NCBI RefSeq assembly: GCF_003014655.1
Contig: NZ_PYAT01000007.1
Coordinates: 124,001 to 188,000 of the forward strand
Source: Planomicrobium soli
GTDB taxonomy: Bacteria; Bacillota; Bacilli; Bacillales_A; Planococcaceae
Reading direction: 5' to 3'
Length of the DNA: 64,000 nucleotides
The notes below the pieces were generated by a model that saw only the letters and a list, made by a program, of their open reading frames with translations, made no database searches and was not told the DNA's origin. Made by a program: the position numbers and the translations under genes. Below, piece by piece: positions 36,839 to 47,663 of the stretch (position 1 is the stretch's first letter; every line of letters starts with the position of its first letter).

Positions 36839-39253
36839 ATGGGTACAGAATTGAAAGAAGCAAATTTTCAAATCACGGGAATGACTTGTGCAGCATGTGC
36901 CGCACGAATCGAAAAAGGAATCAATAAAATGGAAGGCGTCGAACAAGCGAGCGTAAACCTTGCTCTTGAAAAGTCGTCTATCCAATACGATCCTACAAAA
37001 ATTAACGAAGCGGATTTTGAAAAGAAAATTGAAGCACTCGGGTACGGTGTTGTAAAACAAAAAGCGGAACTTGATATTACCGGCATGACTTGTGCAGCAT
37101 GTGCCACGCGCATTGAGAAGGGGTTAAACAAACTGGAAGGCGTTGCCGCGGCGAACGTCAATCTGGCTCTTGAAAAAGCGACTGTCGAATTTAATCCATC
37201 GGAAGTAGCGATTGCGGACATCGTTGCAAAAGTGGAGAAGCTTGGATATGGTGCGCATCAACAACAGGAGACGGAACAGGCAGACTACCGTGAAAAAGCC
37301 ATCAAGGACCAGAAGCGGAAGTTCATCTTCTCAGCTGTTTTATCCCTTCCACTCCTGTGGACGATGATTGGCCACTTTTCCTTCACTTCTTTTCTTTACG
37401 TACCAAATATCTTGATGAACCCTTGGTTTCAGATGCTGTTGGCAACACCGGTCCAATTCATTGTCGGGAAACAGTTTTATGTCGGCGCTTATAAAGCCCT
37501 CCGCAATGGCAGCGCGAATATGGATGTGCTGGTCGCCATGGGAACATCGGCTGCCTATTTCTACAGCGTCTATCAAGCGGTTATAACGGTGGGAACTCAT
37601 CATGCTCCGCACTTGTATTTTGAGACAAGCGCGGTATTGATTACCCTCATTATTTTGGGGAAATTGTTTGAAGCAAAAGCAAAAGGCCGTTCTTCTGAAG
37701 CCATTAAAAAACTTATGGGCCTTCAGGCGAAAGCAGCAGTCGTTTTACGCGATGGATCAGAAAAAGAGGTGCCGCTTGAAGAAGTCGTGATTGGCGATAT
37801 CATTATGGTGAAGCCAGGCGAAAAAATTCCGGTCGATGGTGAAGTCTTGGAGGGAATCACTGCAGTTGATGAATCGATGCTGACAGGTGAGAGCTTGCCG
37901 GTGGACAAAAAAACAGGTGACGCTTTATACGGCTCAACAATTAACAGCAATGGCTTTATCCACATGAAGGCGACAAAAGTCGGACGGGATACGGCACTTG
38001 CCCGGATTATTAAAGTGGTGGAAGATGCACAAGGCACAAAAGCGCCGATTCAGCGGTTAGCCGATAAAATTTCGGGCATTTTTGTTCCGATCGTTGTCGG
38101 AATCGCTATTATTACTTTTCTGATTTGGTTTTTCTTGGTCGAACCAGGGAACTTTACTCCGGCACTTGAAGTATTGATCGCTGTATTGGTGATTGCCTGT
38201 CCATGTGCTCTCGGGCTAGCAACACCGACGTCCATTATGGCAGGATCGGGACGGTCGGCAGAAGCGGGCATTTTGTTTAAGGGCGGGGAGCACTTAGAGC
38301 AGACCCAAAGCATTGATACGGTAGTAATTGATAAAACTGGCACAATTACGCACGGAAAGCCTGAACTGACCGATGTTTTGCTGCAAGACGGACAGGACGA
38401 AACGAAATTTCTATCTCTTATAGGCGCAGCGGAAAAACAATCGGAACATCCGTTAGCCCAAGCTATCGTTCAAGGAATCCAGAAAAAAGGCATTGAACTT
38501 GGCCATGTGCAATATTTTGAAGCCATTCCGGGATTCGGGATACAAGCAACCGTTTCAGGACAGGGCGTCGTGATTGGTACACGTAAACTTATGCAGCAAT
38601 ATGGCATCAGTATCGAGCCGGTGCTTTCAAGAATGGAAGAATTGGAAAGCAGAGGGAAAACCACTATGCTCGCTGCCATCAATGGAGAGTATGCAGGCAT
38701 GGTGGCCGTAGCGGATACCATCAAAGACACTTCCCGCGAAGCAGTGCGCCGCCTTCAGGATATGAACATCCAGGTTATTATGATGACCGGAGATAACGAA
38801 CGAACTGCTCAAGCAATCGGCAAAGAAGTGGGAGTCGATGCAGTCATTGCGGAAGTTCTTCCGGAAGGCAAAGCGGAAGAAGTGAAAAAGTTGCAGCAGC
38901 AAGGCAAAAAAGTGGCGATGGTCGGAGACGGCATCAATGATGCGCCAGCACTTGCAACCGCGGATATCGGTATGGCCATCGGTACAGGCACAGATGTGGC
39001 AATGGAAGCTGCAGACATTACCTTAATCCGGGGAGATTTGAACAGTATCGCTGATGCCATCATCATGAGCCGTAAAACGATGCGCAACATCAAGCAAAAC
39101 CTGTTTTGGGCATTTGCTTACAACACGCTTGGAATTCCCATTGCAGCAATTGGCTTACTTGCACCATGGCTGGCTGGTGCAGCAATGGCATTCAGCTCTG
39201 TATCCGTCGTTTTGAACGCATTGCGGCTGCAACGGGTGAAGTTAGAAAAGTAA
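36839..39253 (+). CDS. copA: Cu+-exporting P1B-type ATPase CopA
   Basis: Copper-exporting ATPase of the inner membrane, 804 residues. Two N-terminal metal-binding domains carry [14 protein letters not shown] and [14 protein letters not shown]. Eight helices follow; the transport site is the CPC of [13 protein letters not shown]. Phosphorylation Asp is in DKTGTIT, the actuator TGES is in MLTGESLPV, and the nucleotide domain has the SEHPLA and GDGINDAP motifs. ATG 36839 has GGGAGGAGG upstream; the ATG at 36818 lies before that ribosome site. It closes the csoR-copZ-copA group and is followed by a strong terminator. Confidence 0.96.
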   Translation: MGTELKEANFQITGMTCAACAARIEKGINKMEGVEQASVNLALEKSSIQYDPTKINEADFEKKIEALGYGVVKQKAELDITGMTCAACATRIEKGLNKLEGVAAANVNLALEKATVEFNPSEVAIADIVAKVEKLGYGAHQQQETEQADYREKAIKDQKRKFIFSAVLSLPLLWTMIGHFSFTSFLYVPNILMNPWFQMLLATPVQFIVGKQFYVGAYKALRNGSANMDVLVAMGTSAAYFYSVYQAVITVGTHHAPHLYFETSAVLITLIILGKLFEAKAKGRSSEAIKKLMGLQAKAAVVLRDGSEKEVPLEEVVIGDIIMVKPGEKIPVDGEVLEGITAVDESMLTGESLPVDKKTGDALYGSTINSNGFIHMKATKVGRDTALARIIKVVEDAQGTKAPIQRLADKISGIFVPIVVGIAIITFLIWFFLVEPGNFTPALEVLIAVLVIACPCALGLATPTSIMAGSGRSAEAGILFKGGEHLEQTQSIDTVVIDKTGTITHGKPELTDVLLQDGQDETKFLSLIGAAEKQSEHPLAQAIVQGIQKKGIELGHVQYFEAIPGFGIQATVSGQGVVIGTRKLMQQYGISIEPVLSRMEELESRGKTTMLAAINGEYAGMVAVADTIKDTSREAVRRLQDMNIQVIMMTGDNERTAQAIGKEVGVDAVIAEVLPEGKAEEVKKLQQQGKKVAMVGDGINDAPALATADIGMAIGTGTDVAMEAADITLIRGDLNSIADAIIMSRKTMRNIKQNLFWAFAYNTLGIPIAAIGLLAPWLAGAAMAFSSVSVVLNALRLQRVKLEK

Positions 39254-39306
39254 AGCAAATGCCTTTTGTGAAATTTAATATGGTGTACACTGTTTGCTTA
39301 TGGAAT

Positions 39307-39356
39307 AAAAAAGGAAAAGAAGTGCTGTTCAATTAGCGCTTCTTTTCCTTTTTTTA
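39307..39356. terminator. copA terminator
   Basis: AAAAAAGGAAAAGAAG and GCT pair with AGC and CTTCTTTTCCTTTTTT; works for both converging genes. Confidence 0.9.
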
Positions 39357-39397
39357 ATGCTAAGGTGTTTTAAAAAAGTTTCTTGCACTTGAAGAAG

Positions 39398-40021
39398 TTA
39401 CAGATGATTTTTTGATCCCTTCTCCATCACTGCCGCCAATTCGTTGGAGATTGAGTTATTCTCATTTTGCAGATTATCAATGATGTTGCCATAATCCGTT
39501 TGATTTCGGTTCTGGCTTAATTTGTATGCCGCCTGTATTTCCCCGGCCTTAATCTTAAATCCAACAATTCCTTTCAATTCTTTCTCCAATAACGAAGGGG
39601 AGAGCTTGTCCCATAGAACAGGGGCATCTCGATGGTTCTCGTATTTTTCCAGCAATTTTGTCAGATCCTGTTTCAATTCTTCCTCATTCAAGATGCTCGC
39701 TTTTCCGTATACATGGACCGCTTGGTAGTTCCAGGTCGGAACGTTTTCCTTTTCATACCAGGAGGAGGAAATATAAGCATGAGGCCCCTGAAACATCACC
39801 AATACTTCTTCTGCAGCTTCGAATGTCCGCCACTGGGAATTTCCATAAGCCATATGCCCGGTGATATAGAATGCCTCATCTTCTTTAACCAACTGCAAAG
39901 GCAGATGGGTCGCTATTGGTCTTCCGTTTTTTGTAGTAACAAGCGTTCCGAATGAATGCGCTTGGATGAATTTGTAAACTTCCTGAATATCGGTGACCTT
40001 AAAGTGTTTTGGGATGTACAT
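39398..40021 (-). CDS. paiB: FMN-binding transcriptional regulator PaiB
   Basis: PaiB-family flavin-binding protein, 207 residues, a split-barrel fold. MYIPKHFKVTD at the start, GRPIATHLPLQL, and YEKENVPTWNYQAVHVYG are family hallmarks; ELKGIVGFKI near residue 150 completes the fold. In B. subtilis paiA-paiB reduces sporulation and protease gene expression, probably through polyamine acetylation. It lies 26 bases after the paiA gene with AAAGGCGG upstream, as the third gene of a MarR-paiA-paiB operon. Confidence 0.88.
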   Translation of the reverse strand: MYIPKHFKVTDIQEVYKFIQAHSFGTLVTTKNGRPIATHLPLQLVKEDEAFYITGHMAYGNSQWRTFEAAEEVLVMFQGPHAYISSSWYEKENVPTWNYQAVHVYGKASILNEEELKQDLTKLLEKYENHRDAPVLWDKLSPSLLEKELKGIVGFKIKAGEIQAAYKLSQNRNQTDYGNIIDNLQNENNSISNELAAVMEKGSKNHL

Positions 40022-40047
40022 AGCAATCCGCCTTTCGCAATATAAAA

Positions 40048-41035
<988 letters not shown>

Positions 41036-41061
41036 AGTGCACTCCTCCTGGTATTATTCAG

Positions 41062-41117
41062 TTGCATATACAGTAAAAATATATATTGAATATACTATGT
41101 AATTGTTGCATATGCAA
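41062..41117 (-). promoter_or_regulatory. Two related boxes, probable MarR operator
   Basis: TTGCATATGCAA (41106-41117) is a perfect 12-bp palindrome; TTGCATATACA (41062-41072) repeats most of it. The intervening 33 bases are AT-rich and contain likely -10 sequences. The boxes flank the promoter of the MarR-paiA-paiB operon. Confidence 0.6.
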
Positions 41118-41129
41118 TAAAATTTGAGC

Positions 41130-41312
41130 ATGAAGTTTCCTTTTCATGTAATAGGGTTACCGCCTCCTGATTACTACAGTGACTTAGATAAACACATCCT
41201 TCAGTCCCAAGAACAAAAAAGAAAGGCAAAGAAGATGTTTGTCTTAACATTTTCTCTGCCTCTTATTTATATATGGTCGCTTATACATAAAGTGCCACTA
41301 ACACTTAAATAA
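41130..41312 (+). CDS. Possible small membrane protein
   Basis: A frame of 60 residues starting MKFPFHVIGLPPPDYY, with a basic amphipathic middle (SQEQKRKAKK) and one hydrophobic helix (MFVLTFSLPLIYIWSLI). It looks protein-like, but no ribosome site is visible and its end overlaps the convergent GGDEF gene by 8 bases. It starts 13 bases after the TTGCATATGCAA palindrome. Uncertain. Confidence 0.25.
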   Translation: MKFPFHVIGLPPPDYYSDLDKHILQSQEQKRKAKKMFVLTFSLPLIYIWSLIHKVPLTLK

Positions 41313-42222
41313 TGACCACCTGATTTTTCCCCATGTCTTTTGCTAAATACAATGCTTTGTCAACCCATTTTGCCATCGACTCAAGGGGAAAGTCGTCTTT
41401 GAAACTTTTACCTCCAATCGACACGGTAATGTCAATCGGACGGTTCTGTTCCCGAATTTCCAATTTCTTAATACATAGACTTAATCTGTTAGCTATAGGT
41501 TCTAATTGTGCTTTGTCGGTATTGGGCAATAGTATGGCAAACTCGTCTCCGCCAATACGTGCTGCAATATCAGATGATCTGGTTACTTTAGTAATTTGAA
41601 GAGCAAGTTCTTTCAGTACACGATCACCTGCAGGGTGACCATACGCATCATTAATATCTTTGAAATTATCAGTGTCGATGTATAACAGAGACAGGCAGGT
41701 TCCTTGTTGAACGGCGTAGCTTACTTCTTTCCTAAGTTGCTTTTCAAAATAGCGCCGGTTAAACAAAGAAGTTAAAGAATCCTTTTCTGCATATTCTTTC
41801 AGTTGGAGTTCTAGAAGCTTTTGTTTAGTAATATCTACATGGCGAATGACCACGCCTTCAATCTTACCTTCATTTGGTTGAAAAGGGGTAGCTTGCATCA
41901 AAAACCACCTTTTTATGAAAGGGGAATGACAAGGATATTCAAAGTTGAAACAGTCCGCATCTCCACTCAGGATAGACTGTAAACCCTGATATAACTCTGG
42001 TTCTGCCTTGCACTGTTGAAGGTAATTGCTGCCGGTGCTAAGTTCGGATAAAGCTCCGCCATTGCTTATTGCGAATCGTTTCCATTCTTCGTTTACAAAA
42101 CAAATGATTCCATTTGCATCGATTAAACAGATTTGGTCTTTTAAAGAATTTAGAACAGACTCACTTATTCCCGGATCCGTTAATAAAAAGGTATTTAAAT
42201 GTGCTTTCATTGCCATCATCAT
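41305..42222 (-). CDS. PAS-GGDEF diguanylate cyclase
   Basis: Cytosolic c-di-GMP synthase, 305 residues. One PAS domain (about 20-130, LKDQICLIDANGIICFVN) is followed by a full GGDEF domain (140-303): DTDNFKDINDAYGHPAGD with both metal-region Asp, ARIGGDEFAILLP at the active site, and RSSD five residues before it as the inhibitory site. All catalytic residues look sound. The start is one of three adjacent ATGs; a clear ribosome site is not seen. It lies 35 bases after a PAS-GGDEF-EAL gene on the same strand, so synthase and phosphodiesterase are probably co-transcribed. Confidence 0.9.
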   Translation of the reverse strand: MMMAMKAHLNTFLLTDPGISESVLNSLKDQICLIDANGIICFVNEEWKRFAISNGGALSELSTGSNYLQQCKAEPELYQGLQSILSGDADCFNFEYPCHSPFIKRWFLMQATPFQPNEGKIEGVVIRHVDITKQKLLELQLKEYAEKDSLTSLFNRRYFEKQLRKEVSYAVQQGTCLSLLYIDTDNFKDINDAYGHPAGDRVLKELALQITKVTRSSDIAARIGGDEFAILLPNTDKAQLEPIANRLSLCIKKLEIREQNRPIDITVSIGGKSFKDDFPLESMAKWVDKALYLAKDMGKNQVVII

Positions 42223-42257
42223 CTTTCTATAGGAGACGTGAGTTTATGTTGAATTCT

Positions 42258-44294
42258 TCAATTTAACTGCTTATGATAAGATAGTTCTAAATATTTTCTG
42301 TCAAAATCTTCTGGCGACATCGGTTTTTCATATAAATAGCCTTGATGGATTACGCAGCCGCTAGTTTCTAAAAAAGCGGCCTCATTTTCCAACTCGACTC
42401 CTTCTGCCACCAATTCACAGTCAATGCTTTTAACAAATTGGATAAGTGACTTAAGAACAGCTTCAGATTTACGATCAAAGCCGATTTTGGTAATGAATGA
42501 TTTATCTAATTTAATTTTGTCGATTGGAAAATCCATTAAGTACGCCAACATGGAGAAACCTGTACCAAAATCATCCAAAGCAATGGAGATTCCTTTCGAT
42601 CTGCAGGCCACTAAATTTTTTAGTGTTGCTTCGGAGCAAGTAAGTTCTACGCTTTCCGTAATTTCAATTTCAATCCAATCTGGTGAAATCTGGAATTTTT
42701 CCATAAGGTGAAATAAATCTTCAAAAAATGCTGTGCTTGTGAGTAGAGAAGGCGTCACGTTGATAGCAGTCTTTGGAAACTTACTGCATTTTTTTTTGTT
42801 CATTTTGATAAAAGAAAATACTTCTTTTAATAAGTAGCTCGTCAAGTTTGATATTGTGCCAGTTTCTTCGGCTACGGCAATGAATTCTAAAGGAGAAATT
42901 GGTCCCAGCTCAGGATGTTGCCAGCGGGCTAGCACTTCAATGCCACTCAGCTCTCCGGTTATGCAATTGAGTTGAGGTTGAATAGCAAAGTATAATCCAA
43001 GCTCCTTAAGATTTCCCGCCAAGCTTTTTTCAATCATCAGTCGTCGTGCCAAATTTGCTCCCATTCCAGAGTGGAAGAGAGAGTAAGAAGAGCCTCTTTG
43101 TTTTTTAGCTTCCCGCATTGCAGTCTCTGCATAGGCGATCAATTCTTCAACACTGTATGAATCTTGAGGATAAGAAGAGACTCCGATGCTAGCATTTACT
43201 GTAAGCGACTGGGAATCGTTTATAAGAATGGATTGAGCAAAAATTTCCCTAACTTTACTCGGGAAGTCTTCAATCTTTTCATTCTCTTGATGCAAATGAA
43301 GAAGAATCAGTTCATCACCGTCTAATCTTCCCATTATTTCATGAGGACCAAGCAGTTTTTCTAAATTTCTCGCTATGCTTTTAATGACTTTATCGCCTAT
43401 TTTGTGATTATAGAGAGTATTTATGTGTTTGAAATTGTCTAAATTGATATAAAGCAATGAAAAAGGGATTTCTTCCTGCAGAATCAATTCAATTTTCTCT
43501 TCAAATTTTAACCGGTTCGGCCAACCGGTCAAATAATCAATGTAAGCATATTCCGATGTTTCTTTTTTTGCTAGTTGGTTATCACTGATTTTTTGATAAT
43601 AAACAGCCAGCCCACCATGTTTCATCGGCTCCACTTTTACCGTGAACCACGCATCGAGGGGACCGTAGTATTCTTCGAATTGGAGCGGAATCTGTTCCTG
43701 GATAGCCCGGTTATAATTTGCATAGAAAGCTGTTCCCACCAGTCGCGGAAACAATGTCCAGATATTGCTGCCGACCAACTCTTCTTTTCTCATATCAAGT
43801 ATGGACTCGGTTTTTGTATTCAGATAATAGAAATTCATATTCTCATCGAGAAGATAAAAGGCATCTGTCATACTTTCAAGAACCAAGTCTGTGTTCATTG
43901 ATTCAGCTAGCAAGCGATTTAAGGGTTGTGTGTATAGGATTCCACCAATCTCCCCATTGCTTAATGGAAATTGACGATACTTTACAGAGAAATGTTCTGT
44001 TGTCTCAGCAAATTGGAAAGAAGTAAGATGAACCTGCTCGACAACAATTCCACTCAAAATATCTTTAGTGTGATGCAATTCACTGATTCTTCCATTTTTT
44101 TCTAATCCATGGAGGTAGTTTTCTCCAGTCTTCCATAAAACATCTGATAATTGCCGGTCATGGCAATAATTTTTCCAATTTTGATTGGCATGGACAATGA
44201 CTCCATTTGTATTCAGAAGAACAACAAAATCTTCTCGCATGTCGATTAATTCCTGTATTTGTTGTTCTAAGATTTCCATACTAGTCACTCCCAC
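42258..44294 (-). CDS. PAS-GGDEF-EAL c-di-GMP phosphodiesterase
   Basis: Dual-domain signalling protein, 678 residues, no membrane segments. Two PAS-like regions fill about 10-250. The GGDEF domain is decayed: LDGDEL replaces GGDEF and NLDNFKHIN has lost the first metal Asp, so it is probably not a cyclase but could bind GTP as an activator. The EAL domain is intact: EVLARWQHP (Val for Ala), NVTPSLL, EITESVEL, DDFGTGFSMLAYL, DKSFI and VAEGVE carry the metal ligands and loop 6. It likely breaks c-di-GMP to pGpG, opposing the cyclase encoded just downstream. Confidence 0.9.
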   Translation of the reverse strand: MGVTSMEILEQQIQELIDMREDFVVLLNTNGVIVHANQNWKNYCHDRQLSDVLWKTGENYLHGLEKNGRISELHHTKDILSGIVVEQVHLTSFQFAETTEHFSVKYRQFPLSNGEIGGILYTQPLNRLLAESMNTDLVLESMTDAFYLLDENMNFYYLNTKTESILDMRKEELVGSNIWTLFPRLVGTAFYANYNRAIQEQIPLQFEEYYGPLDAWFTVKVEPMKHGGLAVYYQKISDNQLAKKETSEYAYIDYLTGWPNRLKFEEKIELILQEEIPFSLLYINLDNFKHINTLYNHKIGDKVIKSIARNLEKLLGPHEIMGRLDGDELILLHLHQENEKIEDFPSKVREIFAQSILINDSQSLTVNASIGVSSYPQDSYSVEELIAYAETAMREAKKQRGSSYSLFHSGMGANLARRLMIEKSLAGNLKELGLYFAIQPQLNCITGELSGIEVLARWQHPELGPISPLEFIAVAEETGTISNLTSYLLKEVFSFIKMNKKKCSKFPKTAINVTPSLLTSTAFFEDLFHLMEKFQISPDWIEIEITESVELTCSEATLKNLVACRSKGISIALDDFGTGFSMLAYLMDFPIDKIKLDKSFITKIGFDRKSEAVLKSLIQFVKSIDCELVAEGVELENEAAFLETSGCVIHQGYLYEKPMSPEDFDRKYLELSYHKQLN

Positions 44295-44396
44295 AATTCA
44301 TTTTGTATCTTATTTGAAAAGTTGGTTTTTCTTACTTGTTTGTTTTTAAAAACCTTAAGTAGTCATGAGAATCGTATTGCTTTGCCTTCATGGATA

Positions 44397-44813
44397 CTAC
44401 CAAACGCATTTGTATTCTTGAGCAGAAAAGACGTCAACATCTAGAGTTTTTAAGAGGTCACAAACATAATAAAAAGCTTGTAGATTTTTAATCATCAATC
44501 CTTTTTCTTTATGTTCATCAAGATAAAGAATTGTTTCTTTTCTATAAGTAAGTGAACGTGCGACAGTATAAAAAGGAGTATTTTGGCTTCTTATATTTGT
44601 TCGATCAGAGATCGTAAATTTTGACAGCTGGAAAATATCCGTTACCATATAATCGCCTTCCCAGGAACAAATAAGTACCATGTCATATTGTTTAAGAATA
44701 TTTAGAGTTTCCTCTTTTGTTATTAACATTTTTTCAATAGTTTTGCCTACATATTCTTTTATTTCATTCAACTCTGAATCATTTAAGGACAAATTTCTTT
44801 TAAATAAAAACAT
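44397..44813 (-). CDS. Uncharacterised 138-residue protein
   Basis: I do not recognise this family. The product is soluble and mixed alpha/beta: an N-terminal helix pair (DSELNEIKEYVGKTIEKML, EETLNILKQY) then strands (MVLICSWEGDYMVTDIF, YRKETILYLDE) and a C-terminal helix. ATG 44813 is the start, with GGGGGTG six bases before it. It is upstream of, and on the same strand as, the c-di-GMP phosphodiesterase, about 100 bases away, and could be in the same transcript. Confidence 0.6.
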   Translation of the reverse strand: MFLFKRNLSLNDSELNEIKEYVGKTIEKMLITKEETLNILKQYDMVLICSWEGDYMVTDIFQLSKFTISDRTNIRSQNTPFYTVARSLTYRKETILYLDEHKEKGLMIKNLQAFYYVCDLLKTLDVDVFSAQEYKCVW

Positions 44814-44828
44814 ATAAGGCACCCCCAT

Positions 44829-45348
44829 TAATAAACTGGCAAAACCATTAGATGCAGAAATAAGTATTGAAAATACCTAAAATGATTAAAAGTAAAAAGA
44901 CCTATTTATTTCTCAATTGACAATTATTATACATATAATTTCATGAAAATAAAAAATTATTTATTTCTTATAAAAAATAATGTTTTTTGCTTAATGATTA
45001 GGTTAAGTGTATGGATTTTAATATTTTAAAATACATTATAAGGAAAAATAATTTAAATACTAGACTAAAAAAATAGATATAAATGCTTAATTAAAAAATT
45101 TATTAGATGAATTATATAATCTATAATTTAAACTTAAAATAGGTAAAAATATCTAAAGTTTTGGAGTTGACTTTGAAATGTTCTAACCTCTGATAAGTAA
45201 CGTAGTTTTTTTGAATCATTTAGAGATGAACTGCTGAGTAATGAATAGTCAGCAGCCATAAGTGGCGTTTTAAAAGATGGTATTCGAAAAACTCGAAAAT
45301 AATGGTTGCACCGTGCTAATAATCTCTAAACTGATAATATATGCACAA
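44829..45348. other. Long AT-rich intergenic region
   Basis: About 520 bases, extremely AT-rich between 44870 and 45160, with stops in every frame. No tRNA or gene seen. It may hold promoters for the minus-strand gene ending at 44397. Confidence 0.5.
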
Positions 45349-45384
45349 AAAACCGGCGACCAAATAAAACTGGTCGCCGGTTTC
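45349..45384 (-). terminator. Terminator of the msmX-like gene
   Basis: AAACCGGCGACCA pairs with TGGTCGCCGGTTT around AATAAAAC; on the minus strand TTTTTT follows. Confidence 0.9.
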
Positions 45385-45389
45385 TGCTA

Positions 45390-46487
45390 TTATTTAATGC
45401 GAAGTTCTGTCGATTTGTCGAAGAAGTGAGCTTTGCTCATGTCGAATGCCAAGTCGAGCGACTGGCCAGCTTCTACGTTGAAGCGTGAATCGACGCGTGC
45501 CACGAAATCTTGGCTTGCAACTTGAGAATAAAGGATGATTTCCGCACCCATCAACTCAGCAACTTCGATTTTCGCACGGAATTTTGTTTCCGGTGAAACA
45601 TCAAGGAAAACAGGCTCATCGTGAATATCCTCAGGACGTACACCAAGAACGATTTCCTTGCCTTCGAAGCCTTGGTCGCGCAAAGTTTGCACTCGGCCTT
45701 GTGGTACAAGAATTTTCTGATCGCCCATCACAAAATAGTTGCCTTCAAGTTTCCCGAAGAAGAAGTTCATCGCCGGTGAACCGATAAAGCTGGCTACGAA
45801 CATGTTGTCCGGAAGATCGTAAACTTCTTTCGGTGTTCCTACTTGCTGGATAAAACCGGCTTTCATAACAACAAGGCGTGTAGCCATTGTCATCGCTTCT
45901 GTTTGGTCATGCGTTACATAGACAGTAGTCGTCTGCAGACGCTGGTGAAGCTTTTGGATTTCTGCGCGCATTTGGACACGCAGTTTCGCATCCAAGTTGG
46001 AAAGCGGCTCATCCATCAGGAACACTTCAGCGTCGCGTACAATAGCACGGCCTAAAGCTACACGCTGGCGCTGACCGCCAGATAATGCCTTTGGTTTGCG
46101 GAATAAGTATTCTTCGAGATTCAGGATGCGCGCCGCGTTGTCGACACGTTTTTTGATTTCATCTTTTTTCATCTTGCGCAATTTCAAGGAGAACGCCATG
46201 TTGTCATAAACATTCATGTGCGGATATAAAGCGTAGTTCTGGAAGACCATAGCGATGTCGCGGTCTTTAGGCGATACATCATTTACGCGTTTTTCGCCGA
46301 TAAACAAATCGCCGTCTGTAATGTCTTCAAGCCCTGCAATCATACGAAGTGTTGTTGATTTCCCGCAGCCGGATGGGCCAACGAGAACAAGGAATTCCTT
46401 ATCGCGGATCTCCAAGTTGAAGTCTTGCACCGATACTACACCTTTATCGTACTCTTTACGGATATTCACTAAATTTAATCCAGCCAT
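45390..46487 (-). CDS. msmX: MsmX/UgpC-type sugar ABC ATPase
   Basis: Shared ATPase for carbohydrate ABC importers, 365 residues. Walker A GPSGCGKST, Q-loop VFQNYALYPHM, signature LSGGQRQRVALG, Walker B VFLMDEPLSNLD, H-loop YVTHDQTEAM, and a C-terminal regulatory OB domain (about 240-365, VLGVRPEDI). No permease or binding protein gene is near, as for MsmX of B. subtilis, which energises several importers in trans. GGAGGGG lies 9 bases before the ATG, and a near-perfect cre box lies just upstream, suggesting CcpA control. Confidence 0.9.
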   Translation of the reverse strand: MAGLNLVNIRKEYDKGVVSVQDFNLEIRDKEFLVLVGPSGCGKSTTLRMIAGLEDITDGDLFIGEKRVNDVSPKDRDIAMVFQNYALYPHMNVYDNMAFSLKLRKMKKDEIKKRVDNAARILNLEEYLFRKPKALSGGQRQRVALGRAIVRDAEVFLMDEPLSNLDAKLRVQMRAEIQKLHQRLQTTTVYVTHDQTEAMTMATRLVVMKAGFIQQVGTPKEVYDLPDNMFVASFIGSPAMNFFFGKLEGNYFVMGDQKILVPQGRVQTLRDQGFEGKEIVLGVRPEDIHDEPVFLDVSPETKFRAKIEVAELMGAEIILYSQVASQDFVARVDSRFNVEAGQSLDLAFDMSKAHFFDKSTELRIK

Positions 46488-46506
46488 TCATATTCCCCTC
46501 CATTTA

Positions 46507-46520
46507 TGTAAGTGCTTTCA
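46507..46520 (-). promoter_or_regulatory. cre-like CcpA site before msmX
   Basis: Minus strand TGAAAGCACTTACA matches TGWAANCGNTNWCA except one central base (A for G). An extended -10, TGCTAGAAT, lies just upstream on the minus strand at about 46541-46533. Confidence 0.6.
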
Positions 46521-46626
46521 ATAACTGATTCTAGCATACAATTTTCCGACAATTAAAGTAATGGTAAACATGCACAAAGATTCGGGAGTCCTTGGTGCAT
46601 GTTTACGAAAAGAAGAGAGAGGAGAA

Positions 46627-47517
46627 TTATTCTTTAGCAAGCATCGCCAGATAGACCGGCATTGCCTGATGAAATTGGCGTATGTCGATGCCGGTTTTTT
46701 CAAAAAACCGATCCAGCCGGTATTGAAGGCTATTGCGGTGCAAGTGCAATTCCTTGGCGGTCTCTGAAATGTTCAGATTGCTATGGACGAACGTTTCCAG
46801 CATCTTCAGCGTGTCCTCATCATCGATAAACTCCTGCAGCACATTTCTGCTGAGCTCATTGCGGAAAGCCGGATCGATTTGATCGATCAGCAAATAAGGC
46901 ACAGCATCGATATAGGTAATAACGGTCTTGTCCGAATAGGCGAACACTTTTTTGGCGTCGCGTATAACGGAACGGTAATACGGCTGTATAGAGTCGAAGC
47001 TTTTTTGGAAAGGGCCGACGAAAAAAGTGATTTTTACATAAAGATCGCTCATTAAGACATCAATCATCTGTTCATAGGAAGGGTTATCTTCACTGGCATT
47101 CTGCTCTTCAATGATGAGGCCTTCAAACTCGTTTTCCCAAAGTATCGGAACTGGGTGCTCAAAAAGTTCCTGAATGGCTTCGTGGAAAAAAACTGGGGTA
47201 ATCTGGTTTTTATTGATCGAGAAGTAGATAAAGCGATATGGATTGGCTAAAGGAAATGTAAAAGGGGGGTGCCCTTCTATATGGGTCACCGCTTTTTTCC
47301 ATCTTAACTCGTCATTCGTCATGGGAGGGAATGCTACATTGTAAGGCGTTAAAAAAGCAGCGAGCAACGCTTGGTCTTTATCGGACAGTTCTTTTTGATG
47401 AATACCGATGATGCTGTTGTCTTCGGTCATAAACCATTTGTAGCGAACGTCCAGGCTGCCTTTTTCAGTTGTGTATACAAGAAGGGAGGGGTAAATTTTG
47501 CGCAATTGCCCGATCAT
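46627..47517 (-). CDS. PucR-like helix-turn-helix regulator
   Basis: Regulator of 296 residues with a C-terminal PucR-type helix-turn-helix: LNISETAKELHLHRNSLQYRLDRFFE splits over residues 245-272, then GIDIRQF. The N-terminal 230 residues are an unassigned sensor with no membrane segment. As I recall, B. subtilis yxkF, of this type, also neighbours msmX, so the pairing may be conserved. AAGTGAT precedes the ATG. The target genes are not evident; a role in sugar uptake is an inference from context. Confidence 0.78.
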   Translation of the reverse strand: MIGQLRKIYPSLLVYTTEKGSLDVRYKWFMTEDNSIIGIHQKELSDKDQALLAAFLTPYNVAFPPMTNDELRWKKAVTHIEGHPPFTFPLANPYRFIYFSINKNQITPVFFHEAIQELFEHPVPILWENEFEGLIIEEQNASEDNPSYEQMIDVLMSDLYVKITFFVGPFQKSFDSIQPYYRSVIRDAKKVFAYSDKTVITYIDAVPYLLIDQIDPAFRNELSRNVLQEFIDDEDTLKMLETFVHSNLNISETAKELHLHRNSLQYRLDRFFEKTGIDIRQFHQAMPVYLAMLAKE

Positions 47518-47663
47518 TAAATCACTTCTTTCTTAAATGGTGCTTCTAACAAACCATTTTCCCATAGTGGAAACAGCCCCGTCTATTGATAATGCGACAA
47601 AAGGGCAGAAAAAATGGATTGCCGTTCAGGCAACCCTTTTTCTGCAGCACTATTCATCTTTTT

